64,000 bases of DNA from assembly GCF_004366715.1 (NCBI RefSeq), contig NZ_SOQZ01000002.1, positions 1-64,000 on the forward strand. The letters run 5' to 3'. The notes below the pieces were generated by a model. It was not told the origin of the DNA. It did no database searches and worked only from the letters and a program-made list of their open reading frames with translations. The stretch is from Meridianimaribacter flavus. GTDB lineage: Bacteria; Bacteroidota; Bacteroidia; Flavobacteriales; Flavobacteriaceae. How positions within the stretch are numbered: position 1 is the first letter of the stretch; each line of letters starts with the position of its first letter. The position numbers and the translations under genes were made by a program. This document shows, one piece after another, positions 55,022 to 63,627 of this stretch.

Positions 55022-56347
55022 ATGAAAAAAATAGCATTACACTGGAAGATTATAATAGGAATGATTTTAGGTGTCATTCTCGGATTTATTATGAATTCCA
55101 TTTCAGGAGGAAAAGATTTTGTAACCGATTGGATTGCGCCTTTTGGAACTATTTTTATCAACTTATTAAAACTTATAGCTGTTCCATTAATACTTGCATC
55201 ATTAATTAAAGGTGTATCAGATTTAAAAGATATCTCTAAGATTAAATCTATGGGATTACGCACAATTGCTATTTATCTGTGTACAACCATAGTAGCCATT
55301 GTTATTGGTTTGTCTATTGTAAATGTGGTAAAACCAGGAGTAGGAATGTCTGCCGATACACTCGAAAAAATTAAACTCAAATACGAAAATGACGCAGGTG
55401 TCACTGATAAACTAACAAAAGCTTCAGCACAGCAAGATGCTGGCCCTTTACAAGCGCTTGTAGATATATTTCCGAGTAATATTTTTACAGCTTTAGGTGA
55501 AGCTAAAATGCTTCAGGTAATTTTCTTTGCATTGTTTGTAGGTATTTGTTTGCTACTTATACCTGAAAAGAAAGCCAAACCTTTGGTTCGGTTTTTTGAC
55601 TCACTCAACGAAGTAGTCATGAAAATGGTAGATTTAATTATGCTTTTTGCTCCTTATGCTGTTTTAGCTTTAATGGCAAATGTAATTGTTGCATTTGATG
55701 ATACCGAAATTTTGCTTAAACTTCTCAACTATGCATTATGTGTAATTGTTGGGTTATTTATCATGATTGTATTCTATTTGATATTAGTAAAACTTTACAC
55801 TAAAAAATCACCTATCTGGTTTTTAAACAAGATGTCACCAGCACAACTTTTAGCTTTTTCAACAAGTAGTAGTGCTGCAACGCTTCCTGTTACTATGGAA
55901 CGTGTTGAAGAGCATATTGGAGTAGATAAAGAAGTATCAGGTTTTGTATTGCCTGTTGGTGCAACTGTAAACATGGATGGAACTAGTTTGTATCAAGGTA
56001 TTGCTGCAGTTTTTATCATGCAAGTTGTATGGCCTGAAGGATTAACTATAACCAATCAATTAGTAATCATCGCTACTGCAATACTTGCATCTGTAGGTAG
56101 TGCAGCTGTACCAAGTGCAGGTATGGTAATGTTAGTAATTGTATTGGAATCTGTTGGTTTCCCTGCAGAATTATTACCTATTGGTTTAGCGCTTATTTTT
56201 GCTGTTGATAGACCTTTAGATATGTGTAGAACAGTTGTAAACGTAACAGGAGACGCTACTGTTTCAATGATGGTTGCTAAGTCATTAGGTAAATTACACA
56301 AGCCTAAGCCTAAAAATTGGGACGACCATTACGAACATGTTAAATAA
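55022..56347 (+). CDS. Dicarboxylate/amino acid:cation symporter (DAACS)
   Basis: The 441-residue inner-membrane protein takes up glutamate, aspartate or C4-dicarboxylates with Na+ or H+. About eight transmembrane helices and two re-entrant hairpins are evident. Hallmarks are the serine-rich hairpin FSTSSSAATLPVTMER (~280-295), GATVNMDGTSLYQG (~317-330, NMDGT metal/substrate motif), and DRPLDMCRTVVNVTGDA (~400-416). The N-terminal half has a ~60-residue extra loop (~110-165). The substrate specificity cannot be read. It stands between aroC and the GshB-like operon. Confidence 0.95.
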   Translation: MKKIALHWKIIIGMILGVILGFIMNSISGGKDFVTDWIAPFGTIFINLLKLIAVPLILASLIKGVSDLKDISKIKSMGLRTIAIYLCTTIVAIVIGLSIVNVVKPGVGMSADTLEKIKLKYENDAGVTDKLTKASAQQDAGPLQALVDIFPSNIFTALGEAKMLQVIFFALFVGICLLLIPEKKAKPLVRFFDSLNEVVMKMVDLIMLFAPYAVLALMANVIVAFDDTEILLKLLNYALCVIVGLFIMIVFYLILVKLYTKKSPIWFLNKMSPAQLLAFSTSSSAATLPVTMERVEEHIGVDKEVSGFVLPVGATVNMDGTSLYQGIAAVFIMQVVWPEGLTITNQLVIIATAILASVGSAAVPSAGMVMLVIVLESVGFPAELLPIGLALIFAVDRPLDMCRTVVNVTGDATVSMMVAKSLGKLHKPKPKNWDDHYEHVK

Positions 56348-56390
56348 AATAGCTACTTTTAAAATAGTCTAACTTACCAAAATCAAAACT

Positions 56391-57428
56391 ATGAATGTTT
56401 GCTTTTTAATGTATCCATGGGAAAATATTGATCCAGAAAACGATACAAGCTTAGCTTTAATAAAAGAATGTGCAAAACGTGGTCATGGTGTTGCCTTGTG
56501 TTCGCCTGCAAATTTAACTATTAGAAATAGTGTTACTAATGCTTTTTGTACAGTTGTAGGTAGAATGGATAAAGTGCCCTCATCATTAAAAGCATTTTAT
56601 AAAAAAGCCGAATTACGAGAAGAAATGTTGCCACTTGCAGGTTTTGATGCTATCTTTTTTAGAGCGAATCCGCCTTTGGATCCTATAATGCTTAACTTCT
56701 TGGATTCAGTTAAAGATGATGTGTTTATCATTAACTCTTTAGAAGGTATGCGCGAAGCAAATAACAAGTTATACACCGCAGCATTTGGTGATGCGCATAG
56801 CAACATTATTCCTAATACACACGTATCAAAAAACAAAAGGTATTTAATTAAGCAAATCAAGGAATCAAAAGCCGATAAAATGATATTAAAACCACTAAAT
56901 GGATTTGGTGGTTCTGGTGTTATTCTTATTGAAAGATCAGCGATGAGCAATATCAATTCATTGTTAGATTTCTATATTTCAAATTCTGATGGAACTTCAA
57001 ACTATGTTATTCTTCAAGATTATATAGAAGGTGCAGATCAAGGAGATGTTAGAATTTTAATGCTCAATGGAGAACCTGTTGGAGCCATGAAACGCGTTCC
57101 TGGAACCGACGATCATCGCTCTAATGTGTCTGCTGGTGGAAGCGTTCAAAAACACACACTTACTAAAGCTGAAAAAGCCTTATGCAAACAAATTGGACCA
57201 AAACTAGTTAAAGACGGTTTATACTTTGTTGGTATTGATGTTATTGGAGGAAAATTAGTTGAAGTAAATGTGATGTCTCCTGGAGGCATAACTTACATTA
57301 ATAAAGTATATAAAAACAAAACCAAAGTTGAAGAAAAGGTTATTGATTTCCTTGAGAGTAAAGTACTTGATAATCTGGAAGCATTTAACCGTCGTTCGCG
57401 ATTAAGAAAAACTGTAGAAGACGCTTAG
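56391..57428 (+). CDS. GshB-like ATP-grasp ligase
   Basis: The 345-residue protein aligns along its length with prokaryotic glutathione synthetase. N-terminal FLMYPWENIDPENDTSLALI matches the GshB opening; RANPPLDP corresponds to the MRKDPPFD motif; LKPLNGFGGSGVILI is the ATP-binding loop; GVP-like basic MKRVPGTDDHRSNVSAGGS matches the GshB SAGGR loop; FVGIDVIGGKLVEVNVMSPGG gives Mg/ATP ligands. GshB joins gamma-Glu-Cys and Gly, but no gshA is present here and the rest of the operon is unusual, so another peptide-like substrate is possible. It heads a four-gene operon with 3-bp spacing to the next gene. Confidence 0.85.
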   Translation: MNVCFLMYPWENIDPENDTSLALIKECAKRGHGVALCSPANLTIRNSVTNAFCTVVGRMDKVPSSLKAFYKKAELREEMLPLAGFDAIFFRANPPLDPIMLNFLDSVKDDVFIINSLEGMREANNKLYTAAFGDAHSNIIPNTHVSKNKRYLIKQIKESKADKMILKPLNGFGGSGVILIERSAMSNINSLLDFYISNSDGTSNYVILQDYIEGADQGDVRILMLNGEPVGAMKRVPGTDDHRSNVSAGGSVQKHTLTKAEKALCKQIGPKLVKDGLYFVGIDVIGGKLVEVNVMSPGGITYINKVYKNKTKVEEKVIDFLESKVLDNLEAFNRRSRLRKTVEDA

Positions 57429-57431
57429 TAT

Positions 57432-58262
57432 ATGCTACATGTTCCAAAGCCTTTAGTGTCTGTTCATTGGCTAAACCAACATTTAGCGTATGAAAATCTT
57501 ATTGTTTTGGATGCTACTATTGGAAAAGTTACTGAAGCAAATTCTGATAGTAATTCTTCAAAACAGATAGCCACTGCACGTTTTTTTGACATCAAACAAA
57601 AATTTAGCGACACAAATGCGTCGTTTCCTAATACATTTCCTTCTGTAGAGCAATTTACAACGCAAACACAAGCATTAGGAATACATAATGATAGTTGTAT
57701 TGTAGTGTATGACGACAAAGGTATTTACTCAAGCGCTCGTGTTTGGTGGATGTTTAAAACTTTTGGTTTTAATAATATTGCGGTTTTAGATGGTGGACTA
57801 CCAGAATGGATTAAACATAATTATCCACTAGAAACAAAAGCTGATTATTCAGGCAAACCTGGAAGTTTTACAGCAAGTTACAATACAGGATTTATAAAGT
57901 TTTTTGACGATGTAGTTAACGAAGTTGGTGAAGACAACCATATTATCGTTGATGCACGCTCACAAGCTAGATTTAGTGGTGAAGAACCTGAACCTAGAGC
58001 TGGTTTAAGAAGTGGCAATATTCCTGGTTCTTTTAATATACCTTATACGTCTTTACTCGAAAACGGTTGTTTTAAAGATATTGAACAATTACAGGCTATT
58101 TTCAAGGCTGTTTTAAGCGAACATAAGCAAACTACTTTTACTTGTGGTTCTGGTATTACAGCTTGTGTTTTGGCTCTTGGAGCAGAATTATCAGGATATA
58201 AAAACCTATCAATTTATGATGGTTCTTGGACTGAATGGGGAAGTTTAACCGAAGACGAATAA
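57432..58262 (+). CDS. Sulfurtransferase (two-domain rhodanese)
   Basis: The 276-residue enzyme has two rhodanese domains. The N-terminal, inactive-type domain contains VYDDKGIYSSARVWWMF and NIAVLDGGLPEW. The C-terminal domain has VDARSQARFSGEEPEPR and the active-site loop CGSGITACV with the catalytic Cys near residue 236. The CGSG(I/V)TA loop is typical of 3-mercaptopyruvate sulfurtransferases. It transfers sulfane sulfur to thiols or cyanide. It is 3 bp after the GshB-like gene and 1 bp before the amidohydrolase gene, so it is part of the same transcript. Confidence 0.92.
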   Translation: MLHVPKPLVSVHWLNQHLAYENLIVLDATIGKVTEANSDSNSSKQIATARFFDIKQKFSDTNASFPNTFPSVEQFTTQTQALGIHNDSCIVVYDDKGIYSSARVWWMFKTFGFNNIAVLDGGLPEWIKHNYPLETKADYSGKPGSFTASYNTGFIKFFDDVVNEVGEDNHIIVDARSQARFSGEEPEPRAGLRSGNIPGSFNIPYTSLLENGCFKDIEQLQAIFKAVLSEHKQTTFTCGSGITACVLALGAELSGYKNLSIYDGSWTEWGSLTEDE

Positions 58263-58263
58263 T

Positions 58264-59094
58264 ATGGAACGTTTATCTGTAGAAAAAATCATTGAAAATA
58301 TCAATCATGAAAAGTGTTTTCATGCTGTAGCTGAAGATTATTCTTTCACCATAAAAATTGATGAATATGTGCATTACGCTTGTGGAGCTGTACACGATGG
58401 ACATCAGTTTAGAAAAGAACTTTGGGACAATTGTTTACATACCGAATATGAACGATGGTATGAAGAAGATCCTGAAACTAAAAACATGATAGCTTCACAT
58501 CCAATTGTTATTGCTGGTTGCGACTCTAGATTTGAATATGATTTGAATAGAACTCCAGAAGACGCTGTTTTTGAAACTGCTTGGGGAAAACAACTTTGGA
58601 AAACACCACTTCCTGAAGCTATGAAAACCAAAAGCCTGAAAAAGCATGCTGCTTTTTACAAAGTAGTACAAGCGCTTATCAATAAGCTCGAAGAAATGTT
58701 TGGTGTTTGTGTTGTATATGACATGCACAGTTACAACTGGCAACGTTGGGATAGGGAAGTGCCTACTTGGAATTTAGGAACTAGTAATGTGGATAATAAT
58801 CGTTTTGGACCATCTATTGAAGCCTGGAGACAAAGTCTTTCAGAAATTAAATTTCCTAAGAATATCTCATCTACATCTAAAATCAACGACACGTTTCAAG
58901 GCAATGGATATTTCTTAAAATATATTACCAATAACTTTAAAAATACCTTAGTTTTGGCAACCGAAATAGCTAAGGTGTATTGTGATGAGTATGACCAAAT
59001 TATTTATCCTGAAGTTGTTTCGACAGTAGCACAAGAGCTTAAAACCAGATTACCAAAACATGCTGCTGAGTTTTATAATACTTATTCTAAATGA
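58264..59094 (+). CDS. N-formylglutamate amidohydrolase family protein
   Basis: The 276-residue protein belongs to the HutG2/NFGA fold. Motifs are the DCR-like AGCDSRFEYDLNRTPEDA (~79-96), VYDMHSYNWQR with the metal-binding D-x-H (~157-167), and FQGNGYFLKYI (~214). HutG2 enzymes hydrolyse N-formyl-L-glutamate or similar amides. No histidine-degradation gene is nearby, so in this operon a different amide substrate is likely, as described for NFGA proteins linked to ATP-grasp amidoligases. The ATG of the next gene overlaps its stop codon by 4 bp. Confidence 0.87.
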   Translation: MERLSVEKIIENINHEKCFHAVAEDYSFTIKIDEYVHYACGAVHDGHQFRKELWDNCLHTEYERWYEEDPETKNMIASHPIVIAGCDSRFEYDLNRTPEDAVFETAWGKQLWKTPLPEAMKTKSLKKHAAFYKVVQALINKLEEMFGVCVVYDMHSYNWQRWDREVPTWNLGTSNVDNNRFGPSIEAWRQSLSEIKFPKNISSTSKINDTFQGNGYFLKYITNNFKNTLVLATEIAKVYCDEYDQIIYPEVVSTVAQELKTRLPKHAAEFYNTYSK

Positions 59095-60254
59095 TGCTTG
59101 ACGATACCTTAATTGAAGAATACCAAAGCCTTTTTGATATTGATGCAAATCTAAACCGCTTGGTTAAAAAAATAGAGTTGCTCAATTATATTAATCCGTT
59201 GAATATTGAAAGTGAAAAAAAACAGTTTTTTGCTTCTAAATACAAGTATGAACCTAACTTTAAGTACCCAAAATTAAAGTTTAACGGTTACAAGCTACAT
59301 CGTTTATTTTATTCTCAGCGTTTAGAGCGTATTGAAGATGATGATATTCGTCAATTATACGAAGATATAATTTATGAATATTCTGGTTTGATTGAATGTA
59401 TTGAAACCATTAACCAAGGTAGAAAATTCTATTTCAATAGCTTAAAAAGTTTTGGAACACCAACTGAAAAGGATATTGACAACGCTAAATTTATTCTGCG
59501 TTTTGATGATACCGACTTTGAAGAAGATATGCTTCCTATGTACGATGCTAATGAAGCAAAAGCGTATTTTGAAGACTTTGCAAAGCGTTATGATTTTAAA
59601 TACAACTTAAAGCTGTCAACTAACATTTCAGCAGCAGCAATGGTGATTAACAATACACAAACGTTAGTGTTGCGTAAAAACCATAAGTTCAGCAAAAATC
59701 AATTAAAAGTATTGGCAAACCACGAAATTGGAGTACACATGGTAACCACTTTTAATGGGTTAAACCAACCTTTAAAAGTGTTTTCTAACGGATTGCCAAA
59801 CAATGTTGAAACCCAAGAAGGTTTAGCAGTGTTTTCTGAATACAAGTCAGGATGTTTAACCTTAACACGACTAAAGGAACTAGCATATAGGATTATTGCT
59901 GTAGATAGCTTAATAAAAGGCTATTCGTTTGCTGATACGTTCGATTTACTTTATAGTCAATATAAACTCAACAAAAACAAAGCCTTTTCAATAACCTTGC
60001 GAGTGCATAGAGGAGGAGGTTTTACCAAAGACCATTTATATTTAACAGGTTTAGAAAAAGTATATAAATATGCTAAAGCTGGTAAGGATTTGGATGTGTT
60101 ATTAACAGGAAAAGTGTCTTTAGAATATATTGATACCATAAAAAAACTTCAAGAATTAGGTTTAGCTAATACCTCAAAACACTTTACTGATGCTTATCTT
60201 AACGATGATGTCGCTAATAAAAATCTAGATTTTATTTTAAAAAGTTTGAAGTAG
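59091..60254 (+). CDS. QEGLA-motif DUF1704 metallopeptidase (MATCAP/TMATCP-like)
   Basis: The 387-residue protein has the zinc motif HEIGVH (LANHEIGVHMVTTF, ~215-225) followed by QEGLAVFSEY (~245-254), which together define the family sometimes called flavohemoglobin expression-modulating QEGLA proteins. Eukaryotic relatives remove C-terminal tyrosine from tubulin, so a carboxypeptidase is likely. A helical N-terminal region (~1-130) precedes the catalytic core. The gene overlaps the amidohydrolase stop by 4 bp and is the last of the operon. The substrate in bacteria is unknown to me. Confidence 0.88.
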   Translation: MMLDDTLIEEYQSLFDIDANLNRLVKKIELLNYINPLNIESEKKQFFASKYKYEPNFKYPKLKFNGYKLHRLFYSQRLERIEDDDIRQLYEDIIYEYSGLIECIETINQGRKFYFNSLKSFGTPTEKDIDNAKFILRFDDTDFEEDMLPMYDANEAKAYFEDFAKRYDFKYNLKLSTNISAAAMVINNTQTLVLRKNHKFSKNQLKVLANHEIGVHMVTTFNGLNQPLKVFSNGLPNNVETQEGLAVFSEYKSGCLTLTRLKELAYRIIAVDSLIKGYSFADTFDLLYSQYKLNKNKAFSITLRVHRGGGFTKDHLYLTGLEKVYKYAKAGKDLDVLLTGKVSLEYIDTIKKLQELGLANTSKHFTDAYLNDDVANKNLDFILKSLK

Positions 60255-60318
60255 ACCAATTGTTTTAAGAAAAGATTTAAAAAATCTTAACTAGCGTGAA
60301 TAGTGAATAAGAAATTTT

Positions 60319-60437
60319 CGTCAGTTAGAGTGAATTTCACGATTAAATTGAGTGGGATTTGTATCGAAAACAAGAAAACTTCCATCATAAAAGCACTTCT
60401 CGATACAAAATTCTTTCAGAATTTTACTCGAAGTGAC
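60319..60437. repeat. Dispersed palindromic repeat, copy 1
   Basis: GTCAGTTAGAGT (60320-60331) pairs with ACTCGAAGTGAC (60426-60437), 10 of 12 positions. TGTATCGA near 60360-60366 pairs with TCGATACA near 60399-60407. The layout matches copy 2 at 63512-63618. It lies in a 368-bp gene-less gap. Confidence 0.6.
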
Positions 60438-60480
60438 ATTACATATGAACCTAATCATTATATACATTGACTACAAAGTA

Positions 60481-60613
60481 AAGCCTCAAAACAAAAACAT
60501 CTATTAGTTTTCCTAATACCTGTGTAAGGTTAGACATGCCTTACAAAAGAATTTGAGCAGTTCCCAACTAACTGAAGTTAGGCTCAAACTGATGTCGCTT
60601 CGTTTTGAGGCTT
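60481..60613. repeat. Cloverleaf-like structured intergenic element
   Basis: A perfect 12-bp terminal inverted repeat AAGCCTCAAAAC (60481-60492 with 60602-60613) encloses two hairpin arms. Arm 1 is TGTAAGG/CCTTACA (60523-60529/60539-60545). Arm 2 is TTTGAGC/GCTCAAA (60552-60558/60582-60588) with an inner CTAACT-GA-AGTTAG (60568-60581). A T run follows on the plus strand. It lies just before the convergent DUF4139 gene stop, so it may also act as a terminator for both genes. Confidence 0.6.
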
Positions 60614-60622
60614 ATTTTTTTG

Positions 60623-62647
60623 TCACATATTAATGCGTTTATATTTAGGATATTTTAATGTATATCCAAAATTCAGCTTTTTAGATTCGTTTGAAGACAG
60701 TTTAAGCTTCCATTCCATAATTCCTTTGTCCTTATCATAGTTTGAAATACCTGTTTCAATATCATCAACTTTAATGTCTTTGTTTTGACTTATTGGAATT
60801 CTATCAAGTACAACAATATCAATTGAGGTAGGTTTGTTATTCTTTAATTCAATATCATAATTTTTAGTGATAATCTTGTTACTGCCTATAAAAGCGTTCT
60901 TTTTAAAGTCTTTATTTTGTGAACGTTTTATTGCAACATTAGGATCAACTCCCAAAGATACTGTAAGACTGTCAGTTGTAGCGTAAGGATTAATGTTGGT
61001 TGTTCCCGAATAGCTACCTTCAAAATACACATTGGCTTCAGCAGGTAAAAGATTATACTGTTCCCAATTGCCAATTTTTGCAGTTAAAAATACGTTTTCG
61101 TTTATCACAGGAGCAGCAAAATAAGAATACGTTGCATCAATTGAATACGTGTCAATCTCAATAACTGTTATGTCACCATTTGAAGTAATTGTATAATTTT
61201 TTTGAATTTCAAAACGTGTATTTGTAATACCTTCATCAATAAAATCACCATTACTGGTTGTTCTTTTTGTAGTAACTAGTATAACACCATTTTCAGCTCT
61301 AGAACCGTAAATACTTGTAGCACTAGCATCTTTTAAAATATTAATATTAGAAATACTGTTTTGGTCTAGCTGGTTAAAGTCTTTTGCGTCCATTGGAACT
61401 CCATCAACAATATATAGAGGATCTTTATCTTTTTTAACCGAATTATTACCTCGTATTCTTGTATTAGCATAACCTGTAACTACTATTTCATCAAGTTGAG
61501 CAACATCTTCTTGCATTGAAACATTAATCGTGCTTGAATGTATTGGTAAGACTTCACTTTGCATACCTACATATGAATACTCAATAGTATTGCTTTCTCC
61601 TGTAACTCTCAACGTGTAGTTTCCGTCAAAATCAGTTTGAGTGCCATTTGTAGTACCTTGTTCAATAACATTAACTCCTGGAAGTGGTAAACCATCTGAA
61701 GAAGAAGTTATGGTGCCTGAAATAGTTTTTACCATTGGGTTGTACTTGTAATTATAACTTTTTGTGGCACGTTGATTTTGATAATTACTATAAGGACTTA
61801 TAAAATTTAAAAATTTAGTGTTTACATCTGGTTTTAAATTGTTTGTTGTTGGGTCGCTAGTAGAAAGCGTAAGTTTTACATCATCCCATTCAATACCAGT
61901 TGTTTGGTACACATGAGCCTTATATTGTAGATTAATTGGCGCATTAATCTTCTCAGCTTTTAAGTCGTAAATAGGAAACCATCCAGCGTTTGTTACATTG
62001 TATTTGATTATCAAATTTAGTTTTTCTGTCACTGCAGAATTGAGCTTTAAACTAATTTCACCTGTTTGTACTTTATCATCTACATTAAGTTCTTGTAATT
62101 GTTTTTGAATCAATAAAATTGACGCATTGTATTCTTTTTTTTGTTTTTCAGATTTATAAACAAGCGCATTAATTTCTGTAATACGAGTTCGGTAGTAATT
62201 AGCAAAAGCTTTAACTTTTTCTAAACTTACTGTTTCAGTATCACTACTCAATTTTCGGTTATTTTGAATTATAAAAAGTTCTTCGTTATACCCAGAAATC
62301 AATTGGTCTTCTATTTGAATTTTATCGTACAATACATCTTTTTGGGTTTGTAATGAATCTATTGTTTTGGTATAATTTTTTTTGGTTAAATAATTGATGC
62401 CATAGTTGATAGAAAGTACAGAGGCTTGCTTTAGTCCAGAAACTTGAATGCTACTTTCTTGAATATTAGGTGAGAGATTATCCAAAACAAATTCGGTTGT
62501 GCCAACAGGAACACTAACAGTAGTTGTTCGTGTTATTTGTGCTCCATTTAAGTACACTGTGACTTCTTTAATAGTGGAAGACGTGTTTTTCTTGTTAGCA
62601 AAGCCAAGAGTTGAAACTATAAAAAATAATAGTAGAATGTTTTTCAT
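60623..62647 (-). CDS. DUF4139/MuiA-like protein with inserted CarboxypepD_reg and SusC plug-like segment
   Basis: From ATG 62647 the product has 674 residues; an in-frame start 14 codons earlier lies before the signal peptide and is rejected. Signal peptide MKNILLLFFIVSTLGFA is followed by a DUF4140 region (VTVYLNGAQITRT, ~28-90), a coiled coil (~95-195) and the start of DUF4139 (WFPIYDLKAEKI, ~223-270). Between ~308 and ~464 a CarboxypepD_reg-like domain (ISGTITSSSDGLPLPGVNV) and a SusC-type plug signature (QLDEIVVTGYA ... PLYIVDGVPMD ... SATSIYGSRAENGVILVTTK) are inserted. DUF4139 then resumes to the C-terminus. Function is unknown; the protein is probably periplasmic. Confidence 0.85.
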   Translation of the reverse strand: MKNILLLFFIVSTLGFANKKNTSSTIKEVTVYLNGAQITRTTTVSVPVGTTEFVLDNLSPNIQESSIQVSGLKQASVLSINYGINYLTKKNYTKTIDSLQTQKDVLYDKIQIEDQLISGYNEELFIIQNNRKLSSDTETVSLEKVKAFANYYRTRITEINALVYKSEKQKKEYNASILLIQKQLQELNVDDKVQTGEISLKLNSAVTEKLNLIIKYNVTNAGWFPIYDLKAEKINAPINLQYKAHVYQTTGIEWDDVKLTLSTSDPTTNNLKPDVNTKFLNFISPYSNYQNQRATKSYNYKYNPMVKTISGTITSSSDGLPLPGVNVIEQGTTNGTQTDFDGNYTLRVTGESNTIEYSYVGMQSEVLPIHSSTINVSMQEDVAQLDEIVVTGYANTRIRGNNSVKKDKDPLYIVDGVPMDAKDFNQLDQNSISNINILKDASATSIYGSRAENGVILVTTKRTTSNGDFIDEGITNTRFEIQKNYTITSNGDITVIEIDTYSIDATYSYFAAPVINENVFLTAKIGNWEQYNLLPAEANVYFEGSYSGTTNINPYATTDSLTVSLGVDPNVAIKRSQNKDFKKNAFIGSNKIITKNYDIELKNNKPTSIDIVVLDRIPISQNKDIKVDDIETGISNYDKDKGIMEWKLKLSSNESKKLNFGYTLKYPKYKRINM

Positions 62648-62990
62648 GATTGTAGATGATTTAGTTTTGTTTAGTAAAACTATTACCACACCACGAAAAT
62701 TAAAACCTCTATTGAGTTTAAGGCTTCTTTCTTTGAGTATAATCCTATTTTGAGTTAGTTAACAAACAGATAATTAAACTTATGCAGTTCATAGACATTA
62801 TTTACAATTATGCCTTTTTGAACAAATTTTTTAGGCTTTATATCGATATTTTTGTGCTCCCTAACACGTAACGCATACATTTACAATATTAAAATAATGT
62901 GCTATAAATCAAACTTTTATAATTGATTCCCTTTAATTATTAAAGTAATTTTTAGAGTTAAATTAGTTTTTAATTAGTTGTTAATTGTTA
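62648..62990. other. Upstream region of the DUF4139 gene, gene-less
   Basis: The region is AT-rich and holds the promoter region of the DUF4139 gene on the minus strand (a TAGTTTTA near 62677-62684 is only a near match to TAnnTTTG). I see no ORF or structured repeat. Confidence 0.4.
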
Positions 62991-62991
62991 G

Positions 62992-63021
62992 AAAAAGCCC
63001 ACTTGATTAAGTGGGCTTTTT
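62992..63021. terminator. Terminator of the DCC-family gene
   Basis: A 13-bp perfect stem AAAAAGCCCACTT (62992-63004 with 63009-63021) has a GATT loop and A/T tails. It lies directly past the minus-strand stop at 63023. Confidence 0.9.
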
Positions 63022-63022
63022 T

Positions 63023-63442
63023 TTATTTTAAAAATTTAGATTGTAACTCTGGAGTAGGTATCATGCAAGCCTCTTGTTTGCCATACCATTTATAACGGTT
63101 TTTGGCAATAAAATCGTAAACCCAATTACGAATAAACGAAGGAACGATTAAAAACACAGCCATCAAGTTTCTAGGAAAACCCAATTGAGATGCTATTTTT
63201 AAAGCAGCAGTAGATTTGTAATACAGTCCTTTTTCGTGTGAAAACAATAAAATAGAATCTATCTTAGACGTATCTATATTAAAATCCTTTATGATTTCTT
63301 GTCCTGTATTGTTTTGCAATGCAGTAAACATAAACGTATTGTGTTTATCATGTTTAATAACATATTGAACGGAACTATTGCAAAGGTTGCAAACACCATC
63401 AAAAAGAATTAATTGTTTATGTTCTGGTAAGTTGTATTTCAC
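63023..63442 (-). CDS. DCC family thiol-disulfide oxidoreductase-like protein (DUF393)
   Basis: From GTG 63442 the product has 139 residues. The DUF393 hallmark LILFDGVCNLCNSSVQYVIKHD near residues 10-31 contains the DxxCxxC motif (quoted here only as a label). A central FTALQNNTGQEI and the C-terminal WYGKQEACMIP follow. The family has a thioredoxin-like fold, and a redox role is inferred. An earlier TTG (63457) is in frame, but the -7 promoter box at 63447-63454 lies between them, so the GTG is favoured. It is a single-gene unit ended by a strong hairpin. Confidence 0.8.
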   Translation of the reverse strand: MKYNLPEHKQLILFDGVCNLCNSSVQYVIKHDKHNTFMFTALQNNTGQEIIKDFNIDTSKIDSILLFSHEKGLYYKSTAALKIASQLGFPRNLMAVFLIVPSFIRNWVYDFIAKNRYKWYGKQEACMIPTPELQSKFLK

Positions 63443-63446
63443 AATA

Positions 63447-63454
63447 CAAAAGTA
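63447..63454 (-). promoter_or_regulatory. -7 box of the DCC-family gene
   Basis: TACTTTTG on the minus strand matches TAnnTTTG and ends 5 bp before the GTG start, which implies a nearly leaderless mRNA. No TTG at the -33 position is apparent. Confidence 0.45.
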
Positions 63455-63511
63455 CAATATCTTACAGTAGCGAATTTAAAAAATTGAGTTAAAACACTCT
63501 ATGCTCCAAAA

Positions 63512-63618
63512 GTCAGTTCGAGTGATTTTTTAAAAAAAATTGTATCGAGAACTTCTTTAAACGTAAAATCCTTATTCTCGATACATACCAACACTAAGTG
63601 TGACATACTCGAATTGAC
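63512..63618. repeat. Dispersed palindromic repeat, copy 2
   Basis: GTCAGTTCGAGT (63512-63523) pairs with ACTCGAATTGAC (63607-63618), 11 of 12. TGTATCGAGAA (63541-63551) pairs perfectly with TTCTCGATACA (63575-63585). It fills the gap between the DCC-family gene and mutS2. Confidence 0.7.
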
Positions 63619-63627
63619 AGTATTTTA

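Noticed and set aside
56391-57428. RimK-type ribosomal protein S6 glutamate ligase
   Set aside because: The N-terminal region and the SAGG loop fit GshB, not RimK; residues match the glutathione synthetase pattern over the whole length.
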